DNA from: Bacillota bacterium
Lineage (GTDB): Bacteria; Bacillota; Limnochordia; Limnochordales; ZCTH02-B6
Assembly (NCBI GenBank): GCA_017656145.1
Contig: JACDOI010000011.1
Span: 1-60,477 of the forward strand
Length of the DNA: 60,477 nucleotides
Reading direction: 5' to 3'
In this document: positions 9,189 through 15,838 of the stretch, piece after piece
Layout of the letters: every line of letters starts with the position of its first letter
Position numbering within the stretch: the stretch's first letter is position 1
Notes under the pieces: model-generated
The model's input: only the letters and a program-made list of their open reading frames with translations
What the model was told of the DNA's origin: nothing
Database searches by the model: none
Made by a program: the position numbers and the translations under genes

Positions 9189-9955
9189 TGCACCGGTTTT
9201 TCTTGCCGCGCCTGGAGGCAACGCCCGGGCGACCGATCCGGCCCGATACGGAAGTGCTCTTGGAAGACCCTGACGCGAGGCACATCACCCGGGTCTTGCG
9301 ATTGCGGCCCGGAGACCGCATCGTGTTGTGCGACGGGCGGGGATTCGACTACGACGCGGTTGTCGTGCGGACCGGGGCCAGCTCGGTTATCGCCCGGGTC
9401 GGAGCGCACCGGCCTTCGCCCGGCGAGGCGCCGCTGTTTGTCACGCTGGTCCAGGGCGTTCCCAAAGCGGACAAGATGGACCTCATCGTGCAAAAGGCTG
9501 TTGAGGTCGGCGTCGGCCGGATCATCCCGGCCTTTACCGAGCGTACCGTTGTGCGCTGGGACGCCGGCAAGGCCGATGCCCGCCGCCGCCGGTGGCAACG
9601 CATTGCGGCCGAGGCGGCCAAGCAATCCGGCCGAGGTCGGGTGCCCGAAGTGGCCGCAGCCGTGCCGCTTCGCGAAATTTGGCGGCGTCCCGACTTGGGG
9701 ACAGTCATCGTTCCGTGGGAGGAGGCCCGGGGCGCCGGGCTGCGCCGGGCGCTGGCCGGCGTGCCGCGGGGCCCGGTGACGCTCGTCATCGGGCCCGAAG
9801 GGGGCTTGAGCCGGCAGGAGGTCGACGACGCCGTTGGGCGCGGCGCCTTTCCCGTCACGCTGGGTCCCCGGGTGCTGCGGACCGAGACGGCCGGGCTTGT
9901 GGCGGCCGCTATCGTGTTGTATGAATGGGGGGACCTGGGGGGCGATACGCCCTAG
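9188..9955 (+). CDS. rsmE: 16S rRNA m3U1498 methyltransferase RsmE
   Basis: SPOUT-fold methyltransferase acting on 16S rRNA U1498. The ATG at 9188, overlapping the prmA stop as TGATG, gives MHRFFLPR as expected; 255 residues. A PUA-like N-terminal domain is followed by FVTLVQGVPKADKMDLIVQK, RWQRIAAEAAKQSGRG and the knot with VIGPEGGLSRQEVD and LGPRVLRTETA, the SAM-binding loop. Equivalent of B. subtilis yqeU. It is the last + strand gene of the heat-shock block and converges on the inhibitor gene. Confidence 0.95.
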   Translation: MHRFFLPRLEATPGRPIRPDTEVLLEDPDARHITRVLRLRPGDRIVLCDGRGFDYDAVVVRTGASSVIARVGAHRPSPGEAPLFVTLVQGVPKADKMDLIVQKAVEVGVGRIIPAFTERTVVRWDAGKADARRRRWQRIAAEAAKQSGRGRVPEVAAAVPLREIWRRPDLGTVIVPWEEARGAGLRRALAGVPRGPVTLVIGPEGGLSRQEVDDAVGRGAFPVTLGPRVLRTETAGLVAAAIVLYEWGDLGGDTP

Positions 9956-9959
9956 GCGC

Positions 9960-9979
9960 CGTCCGCACTCTTGCGGGCG
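9960..9979. terminator. Hairpin between convergent rsmE and the BsuPI gene
   Basis: CGTCCGCA (9960-9967) and TGCGGGCG (9972-9979) form an 8 bp stem with loop CTCT, one G-T pair. No T run on either side. Its position in the 24 bp between two convergent genes suggests a shared terminator, but the signal is weak. Confidence 0.4.
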
Positions 9980-10507
9980 TCAGTCGAGGTCGAGTCGTAC
10001 AGGCCCGCTTTTGATCGGGGGATCGGTCGTCAGAACGGCGTACACGTCCACCGGCCCGCGCACCGGATTCCCGAACTCGTCTTGCCCGTTCCAAACCTCG
10101 ACGAACAGAAGCATCTCCCCGGGACGGAACGATCGCTGCTGAACCGCCTGGTGGAAGGCCCGCCTCCGGGACCATCGCCAGATTTCCCGGCCGTCCTGCA
10201 TGATGATGAAGTCGTAGGTCTGGCCGTCGGGGAACGTGACCCCGATTTCTTGTTCCCCGGTAGCCATTGCAGTCAGGACGAGGACGTATGCTCTCTCGCC
10301 GCCCAAGGTGACGGGTCGGACAGAAACCGCGTGGGTAAGGGGCGGCGGGACGCTCGGGCCGGGCTTGGGATCGGTGGCGTGCGTTCCCGCGATGATCAGC
10401 AAAACGCCAATACCTCCCACCAGCCAGGGCCAGCGCCAACAGGGGCGCCCGGGGCTCGAGCCGGCCGGGCTCCGGACGGTGTGTTCGCTGGTCGTGGGGC
10501 TGTTCAA
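9980..10507 (-). CDS. Membrane-anchored BsuPI-like proteinase inhibitor domain protein
   Basis: 175 residues from a TTG start at 10507, chosen because AGGAGG lies 8 bp before it; an upstream ATG at 10543 overlaps the protease gene stop but has no ribosome site in front. After a short Ser/Pro-rich N-terminus there is one membrane segment (about residues 27-41, PWLVGGIGVLLIIAG), then an exported domain with FPDGQTYDFIIMQDGREIWRWS, FHQAV and FRPGEMLLF. These match the BsuPI family (intracellular proteinase inhibitor of B. subtilis). Here the domain is membrane-tethered and outside the cell, directly behind a secreted subtilase gene. A role in restraining that protease is an inference from adjacency; the fold assignment comes from the motif. 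Confidence 0.75.
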   Translation of the reverse strand: MNSPTTSEHTVRSPAGSSPGRPCWRWPWLVGGIGVLLIIAGTHATDPKPGPSVPPPLTHAVSVRPVTLGGERAYVLVLTAMATGEQEIGVTFPDGQTYDFIIMQDGREIWRWSRRRAFHQAVQQRSFRPGEMLLFVEVWNGQDEFGNPVRGPVDVYAVLTTDPPIKSGPVRLDLD

Positions 10508-10539
10508 AACAATCGCCTCCTGTCCGCAGCGCCGGGCCG

Positions 10540-12636
10540 TCATCGGCCGGTTGCCGTTGAAAGAAGCTCGCGGTCTTGAACCGGCAAGGCGTCCCAGATC
10601 GCAAGCGATAGCTGGACGGAAACAGTTCCGTTCTCCGGAACGTCCACCTCGCCGATCGCGGCCAGATCGCCTTCACCCAACAGCCCGTCGCCGGTCGCGT
10701 CGATCCAGGCGAAGGCGGATTGGCGGCCGGCCGCAACGTTTTCAACCCTAGCCACGGGCCGGAGCGGGTCGCCCTGCGGTGATGTCGGGCCCCACACCTG
10801 GCCGCCCGAAGAAACGACTCCCACTCGGGCGTTCATTGGCTCGGCCTGGGTTACCGCCGCGTAGGCGTTGATGAGCCCGTAGCCGTATTGCGAGTCCGGA
10901 CCCGGGGGCCCCAGGTCCTCCGCGGTGTTCCGCAACAGGGTCCGGATTCGATCCGGATCGGTGATGCCGGTGCTGTACATCAGGGCGACGACCCCGGCGA
11001 CGTGGGGCGCCGAGAAGGACGTGCCCTGTTGATACGAGTAGCCGAGACTGCCTTGGACCACGTCGGTGCTCAACACCCCCTCTTGCGATCTAGTCCGGGT
11101 GTCGCCGCCGGGGGCAACCAGCTCCAGCTCCGGCCCGTAGTTGGAGTACCAGGCGAGCTGCTTGTAGCGGTCCACCGCGCCCACCGCGATGACGGCGGGG
11201 TGGCTGGCGGGCATCGTCACCCGGCTTCGGTCATTGCCCACACCGGCCACCATGATGACGCCGCGGCTGGCCGCGTACTCGATCTGCTGGTTGACGAAGT
11301 TGTCGTTGTAGCTGGCGTCCCAGGCGAGGCTCATGTTGATCACGTGGGCACCGTTGTCCACCGCCCAGCGGATTCCCTCGCCCACGGCCGCCACCGTCCC
11401 GCCGGACAGCGAGCTCAACACCCGGACGGGCATGATGGACACCGACCAGTTGATCCCGGCTACGCCCCGGCCGTTGCCGGTCATCGCACCGATGATGCCG
11501 GCCACCATCGTACCGTGGCTCATATCCCGCGCATCGTCGGTGTAGTCGGTCGCGGGCTTGTCATCGGCGAAGTTGCGCCCGGACACGATGGCCGTTGAGT
11601 CAAGGTCGGGATGGTCGGGCCGGATTCCGGTGTCCAGAACAGCCACCACCACCTCGCGGCTGCCCGTCGTCACCCGCCACGCGTCGGGGACGCTGATGAG
11701 CGGCAAGCTCCACTGCCGCGCGTAGTAAGGGTCACCGGGATCGTATGTCAACGCCACCGGGTAAACCCGCTGGTTGGGCTCGACCGCCACGACTCCGGGC
11801 AGCGCAGCCAGCCGGGCTTCCACCGACGGCGACGGGTCCTGCGCCCGGGACTCGACCAGGTAAAAGTTGTCCGCGAGTCGCCGGACCACCTGCACACCGG
11901 CGCCGGACCACATGTCGTTGATCGTTTGAACGGGATACTCATCGGTCAGTTGGACGATCCACTGCCCGGGAATCGGTTCCGGCGACAGACCCGCCGGGGA
12001 GGACCGGCGGGTCGCGACAGGCGACACCCGATCGGAGGGGGCGGAGGCCGGCTTGAGGACCGGCGCCTGGGCGGCGGGCGTATTGACGAGGCGGATTTCC
12101 ACCTCAACGACCGCGTCGCCGTCAGGCAATTCGGGGCTCGGGTCGCCGCCACCGTTTCCGCTTCCATCGCCGGATCCGCCGTTTTCGCCGTTGTTCTCAT
12201 CCCCGTTGCCATTGCCGCCGCCGGGCTCGCCGGGCGACGGTTCGGCCCGGGTCAGAACGACAATGACGGTCGCCAACTGGCCGGGTTCGGCCGCGATACC
12301 CACAGAGCGACTGAGATAGCCGGGAGCCCCCGCGGTCAGCTCAAGGTCGCCCGTTCCTACAGGGAGGTCGCGAAACGCAAACGTACCATCAGGACCGGTT
12401 AAGGCTTCTCGCTGCGCGACCCGCACGGTGGCGCCGGCGATGGGAGCACCTTCGGGGCTTTCTCCGACCACCGTGCCTTGCAGGTCAAACGTGGCGGCGC
12501 TGCTGCCGGGCCACCCGCCGCCGGATCCCGAGCCGAAACAGCCTGTCAGGGCGAGGGCCAAGATCAGCAGTACCGGCACGTGTCGGGTCCAGCCCCGGTC
12601 TGACCCGAAGAAGCGAACGGTCGAACTTATCATCAC
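10540..12636 (-). CDS. Subtilisin-like serine protease, lipoprotein (peptidase S8)
   Basis: About 698 residues. GTG 12636 or ATG 12633 is the likely start, 12-15 bp after AGGAGG. A lipoprotein signal ends in LALALTG-Cys33. Then come a carboxypeptidase-regulatory-like beta domain (about 50-130, IAGATVRVAQREALTGPDGTF), a Gly/Asn linker (about 137-165), a fervidolysin-like propeptide (about 222-293, VQLTDEYPVQTINDM, LPGVVAVEPNQRVYP) and the S8 domain with catalytic Asp335 (AVLDTGIRPDHPD), His374 (MSHGTMVAGI), oxyanion Asn468 and Ser540 (GTSFSAPHVAG). A C-terminal beta domain contains DATGDGLLGEGD, resembling a calcium loop. It should be an active, surface-tethered protease. Followed directly by the inhibitor-like gene; divergent from the Arg-rich pair. 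Confidence 0.92.
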   Translation of the reverse strand: MMISSTVRFFGSDRGWTRHVPVLLILALALTGCFGSGSGGGWPGSSAATFDLQGTVVGESPEGAPIAGATVRVAQREALTGPDGTFAFRDLPVGTGDLELTAGAPGYLSRSVGIAAEPGQLATVIVVLTRAEPSPGEPGGGNGNGDENNGENGGSGDGSGNGGGDPSPELPDGDAVVEVEIRLVNTPAAQAPVLKPASAPSDRVSPVATRRSSPAGLSPEPIPGQWIVQLTDEYPVQTINDMWSGAGVQVVRRLADNFYLVESRAQDPSPSVEARLAALPGVVAVEPNQRVYPVALTYDPGDPYYARQWSLPLISVPDAWRVTTGSREVVVAVLDTGIRPDHPDLDSTAIVSGRNFADDKPATDYTDDARDMSHGTMVAGIIGAMTGNGRGVAGINWSVSIMPVRVLSSLSGGTVAAVGEGIRWAVDNGAHVINMSLAWDASYNDNFVNQQIEYAASRGVIMVAGVGNDRSRVTMPASHPAVIAVGAVDRYKQLAWYSNYGPELELVAPGGDTRTRSQEGVLSTDVVQGSLGYSYQQGTSFSAPHVAGVVALMYSTGITDPDRIRTLLRNTAEDLGPPGPDSQYGYGLINAYAAVTQAEPMNARVGVVSSGGQVWGPTSPQGDPLRPVARVENVAAGRQSAFAWIDATGDGLLGEGDLAAIGEVDVPENGTVSVQLSLAIWDALPVQDRELLSTATGR

Positions 12637-12844
12637 AGGCGGCAGCGTCCTCCTTCGATGCCAATTGCTATCTGCGATGATGAACCATTCGGCTGGGTTG
12701 CGCCCGAACCCCTGCCAGGACGGGATGGGAATGGCTGGGCAGCCCGTGCCGCACCAGGGCTGGGTCCGGGAATACACTGGTGCAAGCCGGACGCCGGTTT
12801 GGGCTGGCGCCGGCCGCCATCTTTGAGGAAACGGGGTGACGCCA
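12637..12844. other. Divergent intergenic region, protease gene / Arg-rich pair
   Basis: 208 bp between the S8 protease start (minus strand) and the Sm-like gene start (plus strand). It carries the AGGAGG of the protease gene (complement of CCTCCT near 12650) and GGGGTGA in front of the + gene. I see no convincing sigma-A promoter in either direction, which leaves room for sporulation or other alternative sigma factors. Confidence 0.4.
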
Positions 12845-13360
12845 ATGCGACGCCGGGTGCGACAGGCGATCAGGCCGGGGCGGGCTTCAGGCGGGCGGGC
12901 GCGAAGGCTGGGGATGAACAGGAGGAAGATCCGCCGGCGGTCGCTCGCGCGCCGGCGGGTCGCCGCCGGGAGCATGATGGTGGCCGGCGGAACAGGAGGC
13001 AGGCGGCCGCCGAAGGTCCCCGAAGTCTCGCTGGAAGACCCGCTGGTCAAGGCGACCCGGGCCGAACTCCGCCGTTGGGTCGGCCAGCGGGTGCAGCTGA
13101 TCGTTCCGGCGCACACCATGCCCGACGTCGGCCCGTGGGACACCGACGGGGTGCTTGTGGACGTGCGACACAGCCTGGTCGTCTTGCGCCCGCTTCACGG
13201 GCCCAACGCGGGGCTGGAGATTCGATACCCCATCAGCACGGTGCAAGGGTTTGCACCGCTGGAGCGCATTGATCCATCGATTAACCGGTGGGAGTGGGCG
13301 GACAGCGCGGGGCGTCCGGGGACAGAGCATCCGGGGAGCGAAACGGGGATTGAGCCGTAA
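12845..13360 (+). CDS. Arg-rich protein with possible Sm-like domain, unknown function
   Basis: 171 residues from ATG 12845 (GGGGTGA 5 bp upstream); a GTG at 12836 is an alternative. I do not recognise it as a named family. The first 55 residues are strongly basic (MRRRVRQAIR, MNRRKIRRRSLARRRV) and probably disordered. Residues of about 70-145 look like a small beta barrel: LRRWVGQRVQLIVP, then DGVLVDVRHSLVVLRPL and an ILE-type strand, which resembles the Sm1/Sm2 pattern of bacterial Sm-like and DUF2642-type proteins found in spore formers. The C-terminus is polar. It stands 111 bp before another basic protein in the same direction, so they may act together, for instance in nucleic-acid or spore-coat binding; that is inference. 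Confidence 0.6.
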   Translation: MRRRVRQAIRPGRASGGRARRLGMNRRKIRRRSLARRRVAAGSMMVAGGTGGRRPPKVPEVSLEDPLVKATRAELRRWVGQRVQLIVPAHTMPDVGPWDTDGVLVDVRHSLVVLRPLHGPNAGLEIRYPISTVQGFAPLERIDPSINRWEWADSAGRPGTEHPGSETGIEP

Positions 13361-13428
13361 CCCGCCGGGCGCCTGGGGCTGGAGCGGGCAAGAGGAACGG
13401 GCTCCTATGGCGGCCAGTTCAAGGGCCA

Positions 13429-13437
13429 CATACCGTA
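13429..13437 (+). promoter_or_regulatory. Possible sigma-K type -10 element
   Basis: CATACCGTA matches the sigma-K -10 form CATAnnnTA about 35 bp before the start of the pentad-repeat gene. No clear AC-type -35 is visible 16 bp upstream, so this could be chance. sigK is present in the window. Confidence 0.2.
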
Positions 13438-13471
13438 ACACCGACGCCAAGATGGAAGGGGGGTGTGGAAT

Positions 13472-13888
13472 ATGGGTTCCATGAAAACCGTGGCGGTGCG
13501 TACGGTAGCCTTGCGGCCCATCGCGGTCAGGTCCGTCGCGGTGCGCCCCATCGCCCTGAGGACGGTGTCGGCTTGCCCGGTGCGGACCGTGGCGGCTCGA
13601 CCTGCATTCGTGCGAACCGTGATGGTACGCCCCACATTCGTGCGGACGATCGCAGTTCGACCCACATTCCTGCGGACCGTGGCGGTTCGACCCGCATTCG
13701 TGCGGACCATCGCAGTTCGACCCACATTCGTGCGAACCGTGTCGGTTCGCCCCATCTCCGTAAGAACCGTGGCCGTCCGCACCGCGTTCGTGCGGCCGAC
13801 TGCGGTGCGGACCATCTTCGTCCGAGCGCCCGTTCGTGTCATTTCCCTGAACAACGGCGTTCGGACCATCGCCACGAGGTTGTGCTGA
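13472..13888 (+). CDS. Val/Arg pentad-repeat protein, unknown function
   Basis: 138 residues made almost entirely of five-residue units, R-[TPS]-x-x-[VL], mostly alternating as RTVAV and RPTFV. There are no Asp or Glu residues at all and Arg recurs nearly every fifth position, so the protein is very basic and at the same time rich in Val, Ile and Phe. Two Cys are visible, one near residue 30 and one as the last residue. The frame was chosen from several open ones because AAGGGGGG stands 8 bp before ATG 13472. I do not recognise the family. Five-residue periodicity could build a beta solenoid or a cationic coat or nucleic-acid-binding fibre. Its neighbour upstream is also Arg-rich. Confidence 0.55.
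   Translation: MGSMKTVAVRTVALRPIAVRSVAVRPIALRTVSACPVRTVAARPAFVRTVMVRPTFVRTIAVRPTFLRTVAVRPAFVRTIAVRPTFVRTVSVRPISVRTVAVRTAFVRPTAVRTIFVRAPVRVISLNNGVRTIATRLC
13580..13819 (+). repeat. Tandem repeat, eight 30-bp units
   Basis: Eight consecutive 30 bp units of the form GTGCGGACCGTGGCGGTTCG-ACCCACATTC, beginning at 13580, 13610, 13640, 13670, 13700, 13730, 13760 and 13790; the central ones are nearly identical and the outer ones decayed. Looser 15 bp units extend upstream to about 13481. The unit encodes RTVAV-RPTFV in the frame of the repeat protein. No spacers separate the copies. Confidence 0.9.
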
Positions 13889-13949
13889 CGAGCTCGGGCC
13901 GGGGGACGTCGCGCCCCTGGCCCGTCGCTTCGTCCCGGACCGGTCCAAG

Positions 13950-13985
13950 GCGCCCTGCCCGTTGCACGGCGGGGCGCTCGTCTTT
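13950..13985 (+). terminator. Terminator after the repeat gene
   Basis: GCGCCC (13950-13955) pairs with GGGCGC (13972-13977), extended inward by TGCC/GGCG with a T-G pair; the tail TCGTCTTT follows. The T-rich tail overlaps the -35 element of the tatA promoter. Confidence 0.5.
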
Positions 13986-14011
13986 ACCGGGGAGCACGCG
14001 TACGGTATACT
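13983..14011 (+). promoter_or_regulatory. Sigma-A promoter of tatA
   Basis: TTTACC (13983-13988), 17 bp, TATACT (14006-14011). The start would be near 14018, leaving a 40 nt leader with GGGAGGAG before tatA. Confidence 0.65.
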
Positions 14012-14056
14012 GGGACCAGGGTTCGGACAATCGGCAGGCGGGAGGAGTGGGGCGGC

Positions 14057-14281
14057 ATGTTCGGCATCGGTGCGACGGAGCTAGTCATCATCCTGGTGCT
14101 GGCGCTCATCATCTTTGGGCCGGGTAAGCTCCCCGAAGTGGGGAAGGCCATCGGCAAGGGCATCCGGGAGTTCAAGCGAGCTACGAGTGCCGCCGCGGAC
14201 GATGAGGAGACCAAACCGGCCTCGGCCGCGGCCGGCGGCGACCGGGCCGTTGTGCGGAAGGACGACGTGCCGACCACTTGA
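14057..14281 (+). CDS. tatA: Sec-independent translocase component TatA
   Basis: 74-residue membrane protein that forms the protein-conducting part of the twin-arginine export pathway. It has the typical TatA/E layout: a short outside N-terminus MFGIGATE, one membrane helix ([14 protein letters not shown]), the FGPGKLPE hinge, an amphipathic helix ([17 protein letters not shown]) and a charged tail. GGAGGAG precedes the ATG. No tatC lies in the window, so the partner must be encoded elsewhere. It has its own promoter and is followed by a hairpin. Confidence 0.93.
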   Translation: MFGIGATELVIILVLALIIFGPGKLPEVGKAIGKGIREFKRATSAAADDEETKPASAAAGGDRAVVRKDDVPTT

Positions 14282-14287
14282 TCCAGT

Positions 14288-14306
14288 GCCGCCCGGACCG
14301 GGCGGC
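14288..14306 (+). terminator. Strong GC hairpin after tatA
   Basis: GCCGCCCG (14288-14295) and CGGGCGGC (14299-14306) pair perfectly around a GAC loop, 6 bp after the tatA stop. No T tract follows, so it may protect the tatA mRNA end or slow polymerase rather than terminate fully. Confidence 0.45.
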
Positions 14307-14409
14307 ATCACTGGGCTGCCTCCGGAGCCGGGCGCCCCGGCGGCGGGGGCTATCCGCCCCACGATCTTCCGGGCCCAATTCCCGGGAGACGCCACGGAGG
14401 CGCGCGGCC

Positions 14410-15117
14410 TTGAAGATTTTCGCTATCGGAGACTTGCACTTGCCCGGCGGACAGGACAAGCCGATGGACGTCTTCGGCGCCGGGTGGGTCGATCATCCCG
14501 TCAAGATCCGGCGTGCGTGGCTTGAGGTCGTCGGCGAGGACGATGTCGTCCTTGTTCCGGGGGATCTCTCTTGGGCCATGGCCCTCGACCAGGCGCGGGA
14601 GGATCTGCAATACCTCGCCGGATTGCCCGGCCGCATCGTGCTCATTCGCGGGAACCACGACTACTGGTGGAGCGCCATCGGCAAGGTGCGACGGGCGCTG
14701 CCGCCCAATGTCTGCGCGATTCAAAACGACCACATTCTTCTGAAGGGCGGTTGGGCGATCTGTGGCACCCGGGGCTGGAAAGTGCCGGGGGCAGCCGGTT
14801 TCGTCGCGGAGGAAGACACGAAGATCTACGTTCGGGAGCAGCACAGGCTGAAGCTGTCGCTTGAAAGCGCCTTGGAGGCCGGAGCCGGCCGCATCATTGC
14901 GATGTTGCACTATCCCCCGACCAATGAGCGCCACGAACCGTCGGCGTTCACCCGGATCCTCGAATCGTTCCCCGTCGTTCATTGCGTTTACGGCCATCTG
15001 CACGGGGCTGCCCGCCGTCACGGGCTTGTGGGCCGGATGGGAGACGTTCATTATCATTTGGTTTCCTGCGACGCCGTCGGGTTTCGTCCGGTTCTCATCG
15101 AGACGATAGACGATTGA
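14410..15117 (+). CDS. Calcineurin-like metallophosphoesterase
   Basis: 235 residues from TTG 14410, which has GGAGG 9 bp upstream and begins at the first metal-binding strand LKIFAIGDLHL; the longer frame upstream is junk covering the tatA hairpin. All metallophosphoesterase motifs are visible: GDLHL, PGDLSWAM, IRGNHDYWW, MLHYPP and VYGHLHGAA, giving the Asp/His/Asn set for two metal ions. Of the family seen in many Bacillota as a 230-residue 'phosphohydrolase'; the substrate is unknown. Upstream is tatA and downstream a separately promoted TetR gene. Confidence 0.85.
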   Translation: MKIFAIGDLHLPGGQDKPMDVFGAGWVDHPVKIRRAWLEVVGEDDVVLVPGDLSWAMALDQAREDLQYLAGLPGRIVLIRGNHDYWWSAIGKVRRALPPNVCAIQNDHILLKGGWAICGTRGWKVPGAAGFVAEEDTKIYVREQHRLKLSLESALEAGAGRIIAMLHYPPTNERHEPSAFTRILESFPVVHCVYGHLHGAARRHGLVGRMGDVHYHLVSCDAVGFRPVLIETIDD

Positions 15118-15159
15118 AGCCCCGTATGCCGGTGTTTGGCCCCGGCGCCCGCCCGCGGA

Positions 15160-15188
15160 TTGACAGGGTCCACGTTCACGTGTACGAT
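15160..15188 (+). promoter_or_regulatory. Sigma-A promoter of the TetR / acyl-CoA dehydrogenase unit
   Basis: TTGACA (15160-15165), 17 bp, TACGAT (15183-15188), near consensus. Confidence 0.75.
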
Positions 15189-15200
15189 GGCTCGTAGATC

Positions 15201-15216
15201 AATCAAACGTTTGATT
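15201..15216 (+). promoter_or_regulatory. Probable TetR operator
   Basis: AATCAAACGTTTGATT is a perfect 16 bp palindrome just downstream of the predicted transcription start and 23 bp before the TetR GTG. A bound repressor would block initial transcription, so autoregulation is likely. The AT-rich palindrome stands out from the surrounding GC-rich DNA. Confidence 0.7.
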
Positions 15217-15238
15217 TGCAAAAGGGGGGTGGATCCTC

Positions 15239-15838
15239 GTGACCACCGCTGCGGTGCGGGAAGGGGAAATTCTGGCTGCCGCGGCCCGCCTGTTTCGGGA
15301 AAAAGGCTATCACGCCACGTCCATGCAGGACCTGGCCGAGGCCATGGGAATGAACCGGGGCAGCTTCTACTACTACATCCGGACCAAGGAGGATTTGTTG
15401 TTCCGGCTCATGCGGCAAGCCATCCAGGCGTTCATCGAGGCGGTGACGCCCATCGTCGAGCAACCCCTCGACCCCCGTGAGAAGCTGCGCCGTGCCATCG
15501 CCACGCACCTGCGGGTGCTGACGGGGATGATGGATGCGGTGGCCGTGTTTCTGCATGAGCTGAAATCGTTGAGTCCCGCGCGGCAGCGGGAAATCGTCGC
15601 CTTGCGGGACCGTTATGAAGCGTGCATCCGGGCTATCCTGGCCGAAGGCGCCCAGGCCGGCGTCTTCCGGATCGAGTCGCCGAAGCTTGCGGGATTTGTG
15701 GTGCTGGCAGTGATGAACTGGCCGTATCACTGGTATTCCCCCGACGGGGAGCTCGCGCCGGAGGAGCTTGCCGGCGCGTTCGCGCATATGTTGCTCCGGG
15801 GCTTTGAACGCCGGGACGGTGAGGAGGAGGGGCAATGA
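15239..15838 (+). CDS. TetR-family transcriptional regulator
   Basis: 199 residues from GTG 15239, preceded by AAAGGGGGG. The N-terminal helix-turn-helix is clear: ILAAAARLFREKGYHATSMQDLAEAMGMNRGSFYYYIRTKEDLLF. The C-terminal ligand-binding part (IEAVTPIVEQPLDPREKLRRAI) resembles regulators of fatty-acid or acyl-CoA metabolism such as the TetR-type FadR group. It overlaps the downstream acyl-CoA dehydrogenase by ATGA, so both are expressed together and an acyl-CoA or related ligand is plausible. A perfect palindrome lies in its leader. Confidence 0.88.
   Translation: MTTAAVREGEILAAAARLFREKGYHATSMQDLAEAMGMNRGSFYYYIRTKEDLLFRLMRQAIQAFIEAVTPIVEQPLDPREKLRRAIATHLRVLTGMMDAVAVFLHELKSLSPARQREIVALRDRYEACIRAILAEGAQAGVFRIESPKLAGFVVLAVMNWPYHWYSPDGELAPEELAGAFAHMLLRGFERRDGEEEGQ

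Noticed and set aside
10888-12402. Plus-strand open frames opposite the S8 protease gene
   Set aside because: Antisense shadows; the minus-strand frame carries the complete protease triad.
13580-13819. Regular repeats as a CRISPR array
   Set aside because: The 30 bp units are directly adjacent with no unique spacers, and they encode an in-frame peptide repeat.
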